NCBI GenBank assembly: GCA_018240025.1
Contig: JAFEGM010000006.1
Span: 1-64,000, forward strand
Direction: 5' to 3'
Source of the DNA: Verrucomicrobiota bacterium
Lineage (GTDB): Bacteria; Verrucomicrobiota; Verrucomicrobiia; Chthoniobacterales; SZAS-18
DNA length: 64,000 bases
In this document: positions 42,522-50,505 of the stretch, piece after piece
Numbering within the stretch: position 1 is the stretch's first letter
Layout of the letters: each line of letters starts with the position of its first letter
Notes under the pieces: generated by a model
Told to the model about the DNA's origin: nothing
The model's input: the letters and a program-made list of their open reading frames with translations, nothing else
The model's database searches: none
Position numbers and translations under genes: made by a program

Positions 42522-44066
42522 ATGTCCCGGACGTTCGCTCCTCTGCTCGCGCTGCTGGCCGCGCTGCCGCTTTCCGCCGGCCAGCGCATCAATCACGAAG
42601 GCCGCATCCTCGGACCCGTGCCGGCACCGCTGACGAGCTCGATCCTCTTCAACACGCCGGAGGCCGATGCAGTCATGGCGGCGCTGCAGATCTTCCCGCG
42701 CGACAATGGGTGGAACGAGCGGATCACGAATCGGCCGCTGCTGACGGGCGCCGTGACGTCGGCCGACATGATCGCGCAGATCAGCGCCGACCTGCTCGCG
42801 CTCGGCTCCACCCGCACGCAGCTGCGGCCGTTCTACGAGATGAATTTCGTGCTGGTGCCGGACAACCAGCCGAACATTCCGATCTTCTTCAACACCTTCC
42901 CGACACAGTCCGATCTGAACGGCGGCGTCTCGCCAAACGGGCTCTGGCCGATCCCCAGCAACCTCCCGATCGAGGGCTGGCCGGTCGAGACGGGCGGCAC
43001 GCTGGCGGAGATCCAGACCACCGGCTCGGGCGATCGGCACAGCATCATGATCCAGCCCGGCAATGGCGCGGTCTGGGAAACCTGGATGGCCCGGCGCACC
43101 GGCAGCAACTGGGCCGCGGCCAACGGCGCCAAGTTCCAGCTCGATTCCAACGCGCTTCGCCCGGCCGGCTGGACCAGCGGCGATGCGGCCGGCGCCTCGA
43201 TGCTCGCGGGCCTGGTCCGCTACGACGAATGCCAGCGCGGGATGGTCGAGCACGCCATCCGCCTGGTGGTGGCGCGCAGCCGGCAGTCGTACATCTACCC
43301 GGCCAACCATCAGGCCGGCAGCACCACGCTCGCCACCGTTCCGGCGATGGGCCAGCGCCTGCGCCTGCGGGCCAGCTTCAGCATTCCCGCGAACTGGACC
43401 ATCCAGGCGAAGGCGGTGGCCCGCGCGCTGCAGAAATACGGCGCCATCGTGGCCGACAATGGGAATTTCTTTTCCATCAGCGTGGTCCCCGACGACCGTT
43501 TCCCCGCGGGCTGCTTCGACCAGCTGCGCACGCTCTTGGTGGGCGACTTCGAGGTCATCCAGACCACCGGTCCGACCGAAGGCCCCCGCGCGCCCGGCGC
43601 GCCCACCGCCAGTGTCGGGGCCGACCAGGTCATCCGGCAGGGCAATGTGGCCGCTTTGCCCGGCGTAGTCACTGGCAGCGGCCTGACGGTGGCTTGGAGC
43701 AAGGCGAGCGGTCCCGGGACCGTCACGTTCACGAACGCGGCGGCGGCGGCCACTTCGGCCACCTTCAGCACGCCCGGCCGCTACGTGCTGCTGCTCAGCG
43801 CCGACGACGGCACGCACGCGGTCGCCTACGATGCCCTGACCATCGACGTGCTGCCGAACGTCACCGTCGTGCCCGGGGCGAATGCGACCGTGCAGTTCGG
43901 CAGCGCCGTCGGGCAGAACTATCGGGTCGACCGCTGCGACGATCCGGTCGTCGGCAATTGGACCGTACTCAACGCCAGCGTGCCCGGCACCGGCAACATC
44001 GTGCAGGTGGTCGATGCGGGGGCCGGCGCCGTGGCGCGGCGGTTCTATCGGGTGGTCCTGCTGTGA
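42522..44066 (+). CDS. Large secreted protein with Ig/PKD-like and C-terminal domains
   Basis: This 514-residue protein has a signal peptide (MSRTFAPLLALLAALPLSAG, cleaved near residue 20). The first 330 residues form a domain of unknown function (ILFNTPEADAVMAALQIFPR, SAVWETWMA-like segment, VPDDRFPAGCFDQLRTLL). An Ig/PKD-like domain follows (TASVGADQVIRQG, SGPGTVTFTNAAAA, TPGRYVLLLSADDGTHA). A C-terminal beta domain of about 65 residues (VQFGSAVGQNYRVDRCDDP, NIVQVVDAGAGA, RRFYRVVLL) resembles terminal modules of other Verrucomicrobiota surface proteins. Surface location is inferred. No enzyme motif was recognised. Confidence 0.65.
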   Translation: MSRTFAPLLALLAALPLSAGQRINHEGRILGPVPAPLTSSILFNTPEADAVMAALQIFPRDNGWNERITNRPLLTGAVTSADMIAQISADLLALGSTRTQLRPFYEMNFVLVPDNQPNIPIFFNTFPTQSDLNGGVSPNGLWPIPSNLPIEGWPVETGGTLAEIQTTGSGDRHSIMIQPGNGAVWETWMARRTGSNWAAANGAKFQLDSNALRPAGWTSGDAAGASMLAGLVRYDECQRGMVEHAIRLVVARSRQSYIYPANHQAGSTTLATVPAMGQRLRLRASFSIPANWTIQAKAVARALQKYGAIVADNGNFFSISVVPDDRFPAGCFDQLRTLLVGDFEVIQTTGPTEGPRAPGAPTASVGADQVIRQGNVAALPGVVTGSGLTVAWSKASGPGTVTFTNAAAAATSATFSTPGRYVLLLSADDGTHAVAYDALTIDVLPNVTVVPGANATVQFGSAVGQNYRVDRCDDPVVGNWTVLNASVPGTGNIVQVVDAGAGAVARRFYRVVLL

Positions 44067-44114
44067 CGAACCGCCGCGAGCGTTCGAGGCCGGGACACGC
44101 CGGCTGCGGCGGCG

Positions 44115-44684
44115 TCAAGGTTTCAGGCCGAGGTCGCGCGGCGGTTGGAGAAACGCGAGTGCCGTCAGCTCGAGATGGCCCAGCTTGGTCAGCACATGGG
44201 GAAATCCCAGCTCCCGGAGGAAGGCGGTGAGCGACTTCTGCGTGTAGCCCGACTTGTGGGCGAAGAAGTCGTTGCCGCTCCGCTCGATCTCCGGGCCGTA
44301 CCCGTAGATCACGTCGCGGACGGTGACGGGGCCGGCCGGGGATTGATACAGGAAATCGTCGAGGTCGAGGTTTCTGGCCGCGACCAGCCGGATCAGCGCG
44401 CCCAGGTCCGGGACGCGGATATAGGCGAATCCGCTCGGCTTGAGCACGTGGGCGAAGCCGGCCAGCACCTTCCGGGCATCGTGGCGGTGATAGTGCTCGA
44501 GATTGTGCGAGCAATAGACCGAGTCGTAGCTCGCGGGCGGCTGGGCCGTCAGCTCCCGGGCGTCGCCGACGATGTCCGGGCAGCCGCGGGGATCGATGTC
44601 GAGCAGGACGTGCTCCCAGCCCGCGTACAGCGGAGGCAGGGGAATGTCTTTGCTGCCTCCGCCCACGTTCAAAACCTTCTTCAT
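44115..44684 (-). CDS. SAM-dependent methyltransferase, class I
   Basis: A 189-residue protein. The N-terminal segment MKKVLNVGGGSKDIPLP is the SAM-binding glycine loop (motif I), HVLLDIDPRG gives the acidic residue, DSVYCSHNLEHYHRHD resembles motif II, and FAHVLKPSGFAYIRVPD motif III. The fold matches small O- or C-methyltransferases, often found with glycosyltransferases in polysaccharide loci. The substrate is unknown. It is divergent from the glycosyltransferase-like gene at 44818, with 133 bases between starts. Confidence 0.82.
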   Translation of the reverse strand: MKKVLNVGGGSKDIPLPPLYAGWEHVLLDIDPRGCPDIVGDARELTAQPPASYDSVYCSHNLEHYHRHDARKVLAGFAHVLKPSGFAYIRVPDLGALIRLVAARNLDLDDFLYQSPAGPVTVRDVIYGYGPEIERSGNDFFAHKSGYTQKSLTAFLRELGFPHVLTKLGHLELTALAFLQPPRDLGLKP

Positions 44685-44817
44685 GGTCCAAGCTTCGGTT
44701 GCGGACGGCCGCGGCCGGAGCCTTGCCGTCCCCGCCGCGGAGTCAAGGCGACCGCTCCGCTCTGCACAACCCGGATGCGCGCAGGCGCACTTGATGTCTG
44801 GTGTGCGAACTGCGCCT

Positions 44818-46008
44818 ATGCCGATCCCTGGATCTTCCACCCCACGTCGACCGAAAATCGTCTGCGCCGTGGTGGTGGCGCATCTGCCGCGCAATGCCGC
44901 GGGGAACACCTGGGCCTTCCTCAACTGGGTGCTCGGGCTGCAGCAGGCGGGGTGCGATGTCTGGATGGTCGAGCATCTGAACCGCTCCGACCTGCAATAC
45001 CCCGAGGGCGCCGAGGCGCCCGCGGAGAGCCTGCACGAGCGGACCTGGCGACGGGCCGTCGAGCAGCACGGGCTGCAGGAGCGGGCCACGCTCTTCCTCG
45101 ATGACGACGCGCCCAATGCGGAGGCCTTCACCCGCTGGGCGGCGGACGCGGATGCCTTCATCAACATTTCGGGCCAGTTCAAGCTCGACCACCGCGTCGC
45201 ACACCTCCCGCGGCGGGCCTATGTCGATCTCGACCCCGCTTTCACGCAGCTCTGGGCCGAGACGCTGGGCGTGGACATGAACTACGCGCCCCACACCCAT
45301 TTCTTCACGGTCGGCGCGGGCATCGGCACCACGGCGCGCATTCCTGTCACGCCACAGCGCTGGATCCCGACGCTGCCGGCGGTCAGCCTGCCGCACTGGA
45401 CGCAGGTGGCCGACGCGCCGCTGCCGGTCGATCCGCGGGGCTGCTGGACCACGGTCACGCATTGGCACGGCTACAAGTCGATCCCGTGGGACGGCCGTCT
45501 GCACGGCGACAAGCGCGAGAGTCTCGTGACCGTGCGCGAGCTGCCGCAGCGCGGGCCGCGGTTGCTGGCCGCGACCGACATGGAGCCGTCCTGGACCGAC
45601 TACGCCGAGTTCAGCGCCTGCGGCTGGCGCTTTGTGCCAGCCGCGGACATCACGGCCGAGGATGAGGTCTACCGCGCCTTCCTGGCGGCGGGACTGGGCG
45701 AATTCTCCGTGGCCAAGCAGGGCTACGTCGTCTCGCGCAGCGGCTGGTTCAGCGACCGTAGCGCCTGCTATCTCGCGCTCGGCCGGCCGGTGGTGTTGCA
45801 GGACACGGGCTGGACTGACGTGCTGCCCAGTGACGCGGGACTGCTGGCCTGGAACACGCTCGACGAAGCCGCCGAGGTGCTGCGCGCGGTGGAGGCGGAT
45901 CTGCCGCGGCACCGCGCCGCGGCGCGGCGCATCGCCGAGGAGTATCTCGATGCCCGCAAGGTGATGGCGAAAGTCCTCGACCACCTCGGCCTCGCGGTCG
46001 AGTCGTAG
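44818..46008 (+). CDS. Putative GT-B-like glycosyltransferase
   Basis: A 396-residue protein of uncertain family. Features that recall GT-B enzymes are an opening Rossmann strand (PKIVCAVVVAHLPRNAAGN), VWMVEHLNRSDLQ, and a C-terminal half with GEFSVAKQGYVVSRSGWFSDR, YLALGRPVVLQDTGWTDVLP and LLAWNTLDEAAEVLRAVEAD. The last two resemble the sugar-nucleotide-binding and end segments of GT-B glycosyltransferases. There is no membrane helix. The ATG at 44818 is used; another in-frame ATG lies at 44794. The DUF5069-like gene follows two bases after its stop. Confidence 0.65.
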   Translation: MPIPGSSTPRRPKIVCAVVVAHLPRNAAGNTWAFLNWVLGLQQAGCDVWMVEHLNRSDLQYPEGAEAPAESLHERTWRRAVEQHGLQERATLFLDDDAPNAEAFTRWAADADAFINISGQFKLDHRVAHLPRRAYVDLDPAFTQLWAETLGVDMNYAPHTHFFTVGAGIGTTARIPVTPQRWIPTLPAVSLPHWTQVADAPLPVDPRGCWTTVTHWHGYKSIPWDGRLHGDKRESLVTVRELPQRGPRLLAATDMEPSWTDYAEFSACGWRFVPAADITAEDEVYRAFLAAGLGEFSVAKQGYVVSRSGWFSDRSACYLALGRPVVLQDTGWTDVLPSDAGLLAWNTLDEAAEVLRAVEADLPRHRAAARRIAEEYLDARKVMAKVLDHLGLAVES

Positions 46009-46010
46009 CC

Positions 46011-46433
46011 ATGCTTCCTCCGCCCCGCGCTCGACTGGCCGACTGCAGCTGGCTGCCGCGGATCGCGGCCAAAGTCCGCGAGATCCGCGCCGGCGCGCTG
46101 CCGCCGGAATACCTGGCGCGCTTCTGCGCGCCTGACAGCGTCGACCACTACTTCCTTCAACACTTCGGCCTGACCAAGGAAGCGGTCATCGAGGCGGTCA
46201 GCGGCTGCGAGAACGAGGCGGAGGTTGCAGAGTGGTTTACCCGACTGCCGGGGGTGGACGGAGACCGCATCGCGGCCTGGAATGCGCGCGGGGAGAGCCT
46301 CGGCCAGCCGGGCCAGCCGATGGAGGAGCGTCTGCGTGCCGTCCTGGCCACGACCTACGCGCATCTCGACCACTCCCGCATTCGCTCGATCTACGATGTG
46401 ATCGAGCGGGACGAAGCGGCACCCGGGAGCTGA
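46011..46433 (+). CDS. DUF5069-like protein
   Basis: A 140-residue protein whose pattern matches DUF5069. The N terminus is PPPRARLADCSWLPRIAAKVR, then LPPEYLARFC, DHYFLQHFGLTKEAVIEAV and a C-terminal helical part. DUF5069 proteins have unknown function. Two bases separate it from the preceding glycosyltransferase-like gene, suggesting co-transcription. No signal peptide is present. Confidence 0.68.
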   Translation: MLPPPRARLADCSWLPRIAAKVREIRAGALPPEYLARFCAPDSVDHYFLQHFGLTKEAVIEAVSGCENEAEVAEWFTRLPGVDGDRIAAWNARGESLGQPGQPMEERLRAVLATTYAHLDHSRIRSIYDVIERDEAAPGS

Positions 46434-46524
46434 GCGCGGGGTGCGGCTGAGCGCCCGCCGAGATTTCGGGAGTTGAGCGTGGCTCGGGAAGAGCGCCGAA
46501 AGTCGGTGCGGCCCGACAGATCGC

Positions 46525-46557
46525 CGCAGCCGGCCGACTCCCGGCGGTCCGGCTGCG
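46525..46557. terminator. Hairpin between convergent genes
   Basis: CGCAGCCGG (46525-46533) pairs with CCGGCTGCG (46549-46557) as a 9-bp stem with a 15-nt loop. It lies in the 145-bp gap between the ends of the DUF5069-like gene and the ISTR-module gene. Neither strand has a T run, so its role in ending transcripts is weakly supported. Confidence 0.4.
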
Positions 46558-46578
46558 ACGCTGCCGAGTCAGGCCGAC

Positions 46579-47517
46579 TCAGAGTTCGTAGACCTCGACC
46601 AGCGTGACGCCCGAGGTATTCCCCACGCCGGACACGATCACCGTGTAGGAGCCGGCGGGTAAAGTCAGAATCGCGGCCGATTCGTTGGCATTCGGCGGTG
46701 CGAACTGGGTGGCGTTGATGTCCGCGGCCTGCGTATCTTGCCAATTGTCGTTCTGCGCGAGCAGCGCGCCGGACGCATTGCGAATCTCGATCGTCGGATT
46801 GGTCAAGGCATTAGTCACCCCGAAGGCGGCGAGCGTGGGTCCGAGGGCGCGGACGAGCACGCGCTTGGGATCGGCACCAGTGATGACGAAGCCGGCGATG
46901 ACGCGATCCTCGCCCGGCTGCACGCGGGCGCGGGTGGAGACGTTGATCAGGCGCTTCGTGTTGGACGGCGCGGTCTGGGTCAGCGTCTCGATCGTGTAGG
47001 AATCGACGCCGCCGCGCAGTTCGCCCTGGTCGGTGCGGACGCGGAAGCGGCGCTGATTGTTGAAGGAGGAAACCGGAAAGACCTGCACGGGCAGCTGATC
47101 GTTGGCCAGGAGCGCGGCGTTGTTGCTCTCCAGCGCGACGTTGAGCTTCAGATCGGTGAAGGCGCCGAAATTCTGGCCGTCCTCGCTTTCGAATTCATAG
47201 GCGTCGCCGGTGGTGGCGTTGGTGATCTGCACCTTGGAGCTGGCGGAGGCGACGTTGTAGTTGCCGAACTGCGCGGTCATCGGCGACGACTCCGAAATGT
47301 AGGAGCCGAAGGTGGGTGACGAGTCGAGATCGCGGGCGGCGACATCGACGCGGATGGTGGCGACGTAGGGCGTGCCGACGGCGACGGAGCTGTCCCAGGG
47401 GCCTTGCACGCTGGTGAGCGTGCCGCGGATCGTGATGACCTGGAAGGTTGCCGCCGGAGCGGCGGCCGTGAGGGCGAGCGCGCCGAGCAAGGCGGCGCAG
47501 AGGGAGCGGGTGTTCAT
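46579..47517 (-). CDS. Secreted protein with one ISTR/VEVYDL module
   Basis: A 312-residue protein with a signal peptide (MNTRSLCAALLGALALTAAA, cleaved near residue 22). Residues 25-185 are a beta-rich domain with no known family (FQVITIRGTLTSVQGPWDSS, FNNQRRFRVRTDQGELRGG). The last 124 residues are one copy of a module found five times in this window. It has LINVSTR, VIAGFVITG, RVLVRALGPTLAAFGV, NDNW, an ES pair, a PxGSYTVIVSG-type segment and a final VEVYEL. All are outside Cys-containing sequence. The module probably forms a beta-sandwich for surface display; that is inferred from its repeated pattern in secreted proteins. Confidence 0.75.
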   Translation of the reverse strand: MNTRSLCAALLGALALTAAAPAATFQVITIRGTLTSVQGPWDSSVAVGTPYVATIRVDVAARDLDSSPTFGSYISESSPMTAQFGNYNVASASSKVQITNATTGDAYEFESEDGQNFGAFTDLKLNVALESNNAALLANDQLPVQVFPVSSFNNQRRFRVRTDQGELRGGVDSYTIETLTQTAPSNTKRLINVSTRARVQPGEDRVIAGFVITGADPKRVLVRALGPTLAAFGVTNALTNPTIEIRNASGALLAQNDNWQDTQAADINATQFAPPNANESAAILTLPAGSYTVIVSGVGNTSGVTLVEVYEL

Positions 47518-47575
47518 GGGTGGAGTGAGGAGCGTCGCGTGACCTCCTCGCACCGCGGCGCAAGCCGGCTAACCC

Positions 47576-47603
47576 GCAAAGGTAACGCGGCCGTCACCTT
47601 TGC
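47576..47603. promoter_or_regulatory. Inverted repeat next to the histidine kinase stop
   Basis: GCAAAGGTAACG and CGTCACCTTTGC are 12-bp arms with one mismatch, with CGGC between. It begins one base beyond the histidine kinase stop and lies about 59 bases upstream of the ISTR-module gene start, both on the minus strand. It could be a terminator stem without T run, or an operator for the downstream gene. Confidence 0.45.
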
Positions 47604-47604
47604 C

Positions 47605-48999
47605 TCACCGGGCGGGGTTTAGGGCCTTTCTCCTTCGGGTGTCCGGCTCCTGCCAAAGTCGCGGCAGGCGCAGGCAGAACTCGGTCCATTCCGCATCCGA
47701 GCGGAGCAGCAGAATGTCGCCTCCGTGGGCGACGGCCAGCTCGCGCGCGATGGCCAGGCCGAGACCGTGGCCACGCGTGGCTCCGGCGCTGCGGGCCCGG
47801 AAGAAGCGGTCGAAAATGTGCGCCTGCTGATCCGGCGGAATCGGCTCCGATTGGTTGGCCACCACGACCTCCGCCCACTCGTCGCCCAGGGCCGCCCGCA
47901 CGCGCAGGGTGCCGCCGGGGCGGCTGTATTTGACCGCATTCTCGAAAAGACTCTGCGCGATCAGCCCGACGGAACCGCGATCCGCCCGCACGGGCAGGGC
48001 GGGAGGCAACTCGGCCTGCACGTCGAGATGCAGCGGGCCGGCCAGCGCGCGGGCGTCGTCGAGCACGCCTTCCAGTACCTCGCGGAGGTCGAAGTCCACC
48101 GGACGCAGTTCCAGCCGGCCGGCATCGGCGCGCGCGAGCAGTAGGAGGTTCTCCGAGATCGAGGTCAGCTGGTGGATCTGGTGCAACAGCGCGTCCGCCC
48201 GGGCGGCCTGCTTCGGCGGAGTCTGCGGATCGGTCAGGATTTCCTCGATGCCCGCGCGCAGCACGGCGATCGGGGTTTTGAGCTGATGCGAGGCGTCCAT
48301 CGAGAAGCGCTTCGACTGCTCGAAGCTGCGCTGCAGCCGCTCGAAGGTGTCGTTGAGCACGTCGATGAGTCCCGCGATTTCATCGTCCGAGAGCGGTCGG
48401 GGCAGGCGCTTGTCCAGGCGCTGCGGCGTGATCTCCGCGGCGGCCTGCCGAATGGCCTCGACCGGCGCGATGGCCCGCTGCGCCACCCAGCGGGCGCCGA
48501 GATAGGTCACGATCAGGACCGTCGGGATGGCCATGAACATGCCGAAGACGATGTCGCGCCCGATCTGGTCGATCTCGCTCAGATCCGCGCCGACGCGCAG
48601 GCGCAGCCCATTGCGGCGGAACTCGGCCAGGCGCACCGCCTTGCCGTCGATGATGCGGGCGTGCACGCCGGCGATGCCGTCGTCGGGGATCGGCGCGCGC
48701 AGATTGGGCGAGAGGTAGAGCACCTCGCCGTCGTCCGCCCGCACCTCGACCAGACGCTCGCGCAGGGCCAGCGGTACGAAGTCGGCCTTGATCGTGCGCC
48801 GATCGCGCGTCCGCGCGCCCTCGAAATTCTCCGCGTCGCGGAAGAGTTCCTCGGCATCGATCGCCAGCCGGCGATCAAAGGCGGCAATCTGCTCGCGTCG
48901 CATCCAGACCCACGTGGTGGTCGCGCCGGCCAGCGTGGCTGCGATGGCAAGGGCCGCGGCGTAGAGCGCGACTTTCCAGCGGAGTGGCCAGTGCTTCAT
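47605..48999 (-). CDS. Sensor histidine kinase
   Basis: A 464-residue kinase with two membrane helices (about 10-32 and 150-170) around a periplasmic sensor part (35-148). A HAMP domain follows (ARWVAQRAIAPVEAIRQAAAEI), then a phosphoacceptor domain with His238 in SMDASHQLKTP. The ATPase domain has N-box FENAVKYS, DRFFRA and GHGLGLAIARELAVAHGG. It fits EnvZ/CusS-like kinases. The upstream response regulator gene overlaps it by four bases (ATGA), so they are one operon. The signal is not known; adjacent secreted protein genes may be targets, but this is speculation. Confidence 0.93.
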   Translation of the reverse strand: MKHWPLRWKVALYAAALAIAATLAGATTTWVWMRREQIAAFDRRLAIDAEELFRDAENFEGARTRDRRTIKADFVPLALRERLVEVRADDGEVLYLSPNLRAPIPDDGIAGVHARIIDGKAVRLAEFRRNGLRLRVGADLSEIDQIGRDIVFGMFMAIPTVLIVTYLGARWVAQRAIAPVEAIRQAAAEITPQRLDKRLPRPLSDDEIAGLIDVLNDTFERLQRSFEQSKRFSMDASHQLKTPIAVLRAGIEEILTDPQTPPKQAARADALLHQIHQLTSISENLLLLARADAGRLELRPVDFDLREVLEGVLDDARALAGPLHLDVQAELPPALPVRADRGSVGLIAQSLFENAVKYSRPGGTLRVRAALGDEWAEVVVANQSEPIPPDQQAHIFDRFFRARSAGATRGHGLGLAIARELAVAHGGDILLLRSDAEWTEFCLRLPRLWQEPDTRRRKALNPAR

Positions 49000-49664
49000 G
49001 CCAGCGGAGCGCGCAAGGTGTAGCCGACGTGGCGCACCGTATGCACGAGGACCGGTTCGCCAAGCTTCTTGCGGAGGCGCCCGACGAAGACTTCGACCAG
49101 CTTCGTGTCGTATTCGTGCTCGCGTTCCCAGACCCGCTCGCAGAGTTCTGTGCGCGTGAAGACGCGGCCGGGCTCGCGCATCAGCACTTTGAGCAGGGCC
49201 AATTCGCGCACCGACAGTTCGATGCGCTGCTCGCCGCGGTGGACCTCGTGATTTTCGAGATTGAGCCGGAGATCGGCGACCTGCAGCGCCAGCGCCGGCG
49301 CTTCCGCGTAGCGTCGGCCGAGGGCGCGCACCCGGGCCAGCATTTCCTGCATCGCGAAGGGCTTGGAGAGGTAGTCGTCGGCCCCGAGTTGGAGACCTTC
49401 CACCCGATCCTGCCATTCGCCGCGCGCGGTCAGCATGAGCACGCGGCTGGTGATGCCCTTGGCGCGCAGGCGTCGCACGAACTCGAAGCCATCGAGTTTC
49501 GGCAGCATCACGTCGAGCAGGATGAGGTCGTACGCGCTGCGCTCCGCCATACCGAGCCCCTCGGCACCGTCGTGCACCATCGCGGGATCGTGCCCGTCCT
49601 CGAGCAGGGCCGCCGCGATCAGCTGGGCCAGGGAAATCTCGTCTTCGACAATGAGGACGCGCAT
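48996..49664 (-). CDS. OmpR-family response regulator
   Basis: This 222-residue regulator has a receiver domain (acceptor Asp51 in LILLDVMLPKLDG, Lys in YLSKPF) and a C-terminal winged-helix DNA-binding domain (about 125-218, RELALLKVLMREPGRVFTRTEL, ending HTVRHVGYTL). It is the partner of the histidine kinase in the overlapping gene. Both are read from the upstream end at 49664; a promoter was not identified in the 111-bp gap beyond it. Length is normal. Confidence 0.95.
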   Translation of the reverse strand: MRVLIVEDEISLAQLIAAALLEDGHDPAMVHDGAEGLGMAERSAYDLILLDVMLPKLDGFEFVRRLRAKGITSRVLMLTARGEWQDRVEGLQLGADDYLSKPFAMQEMLARVRALGRRYAEAPALALQVADLRLNLENHEVHRGEQRIELSVRELALLKVLMREPGRVFTRTELCERVWEREHEYDTKLVEVFVGRLRKKLGEPVLVHTVRHVGYTLRAPLA

Positions 49665-49775
49665 CGACGCCCATCGTTCAGGCCGCGGCGCATGCAGGCA
49701 AGGACGGATCGCGCGCGCGTGCCGGTCCCGGGGCTCTCACCCGTCTTTCCTGCCCAACCTTGGGAAGGTCACTGT

Positions 49776-50372
49776 TCAGGAGCGCCGATGGTAGCGATCG
49801 GCTCCGCGTTCGTCCGACCAGCGGGCGGTCTTGGCCGGACCGTAGCCGAGCCGTTTCAGCTCGGCCATGATGGCACTCTCTCCCACGGGCACATTCTTCC
49901 CTTTGAGTCGCAGAATCCAGACTGGCGTCGCCGCCGGCAGGCGGGCGAGCGATTTCTCCAGCTGCAGCAGCGCTGCGGGGGAATCGACCAGCGCGAAGGC
50001 CAGCTCGGCCTGTCCGGCGGCGACCTCCCGCACGCCCGCATCCGCCAGCACCCGCCCGAGCTCTGCGTCGGGCGGGCCGAGCTGCACCACCTTTACCTCC
50101 GGCTTGAGGCCGAGCTTCGCCGCCAGGCTGGGCGGATTCTGCAAACGCTCCAGCCAGCGCTGCGCCTCGGCTGCGCCGAGGTGCACCCGCAGCGGACCGC
50201 GCGGGGTTTCGGCTGTCAGCGCATCGCCCTCCACCCGCAGCTTTTTCAGATCCGCCAGGCGCAGGGTTCCTTTGAGGGCCCCCCGCAGGACCAGTCCTTC
50301 CGCTTCCAGCAGCACCCGCGTCTCGTCGCGCTCGGCGCCGCATTCCACCAGACACTCGGCTTCGCGTCCCAT
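49776..50372 (-). CDS. Conserved-type hypothetical protein
   Basis: A 198-residue protein with two similar halves. The N-terminal half is EAEGLVLRGALKGTLRLADLKKLRVEGDAL, then ETPRGPLRVHLGAAEAQRWLERLQNPPSLAAKLGL. The C-terminal half is beta-alpha-beta (KVVQLGPPDAELGRVL, FALVDSPAALLQLE, TPVWILRLKGKNVP). This resembles DUF3052-like proteins of unknown function, but the match is from memory of patterns only. It is divergent from the large beta-helix protein gene (133 bases between starts). No signal peptide or membrane helix. Confidence 0.6.
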   Translation of the reverse strand: MGREAECLVECGAERDETRVLLEAEGLVLRGALKGTLRLADLKKLRVEGDALTAETPRGPLRVHLGAAEAQRWLERLQNPPSLAAKLGLKPEVKVVQLGPPDAELGRVLADAGVREVAAGQAELAFALVDSPAALLQLEKSLARLPAATPVWILRLKGKNVPVGESAIMAELKRLGYGPAKTARWSDERGADRYHRRS

Positions 50373-50505
50373 GGGCGGAGAATGATGGCGGTCAGGCCGT
50401 TCTGGCAATGCTGAACGCGGGCCGCAGTCGGGCGTGGCCCGAATCATGCATCCTGGAAGGGAATTTTTCTTCGCGTTGCGCCCTCCCTCTCTATCCTTTC
50501 CTGCC

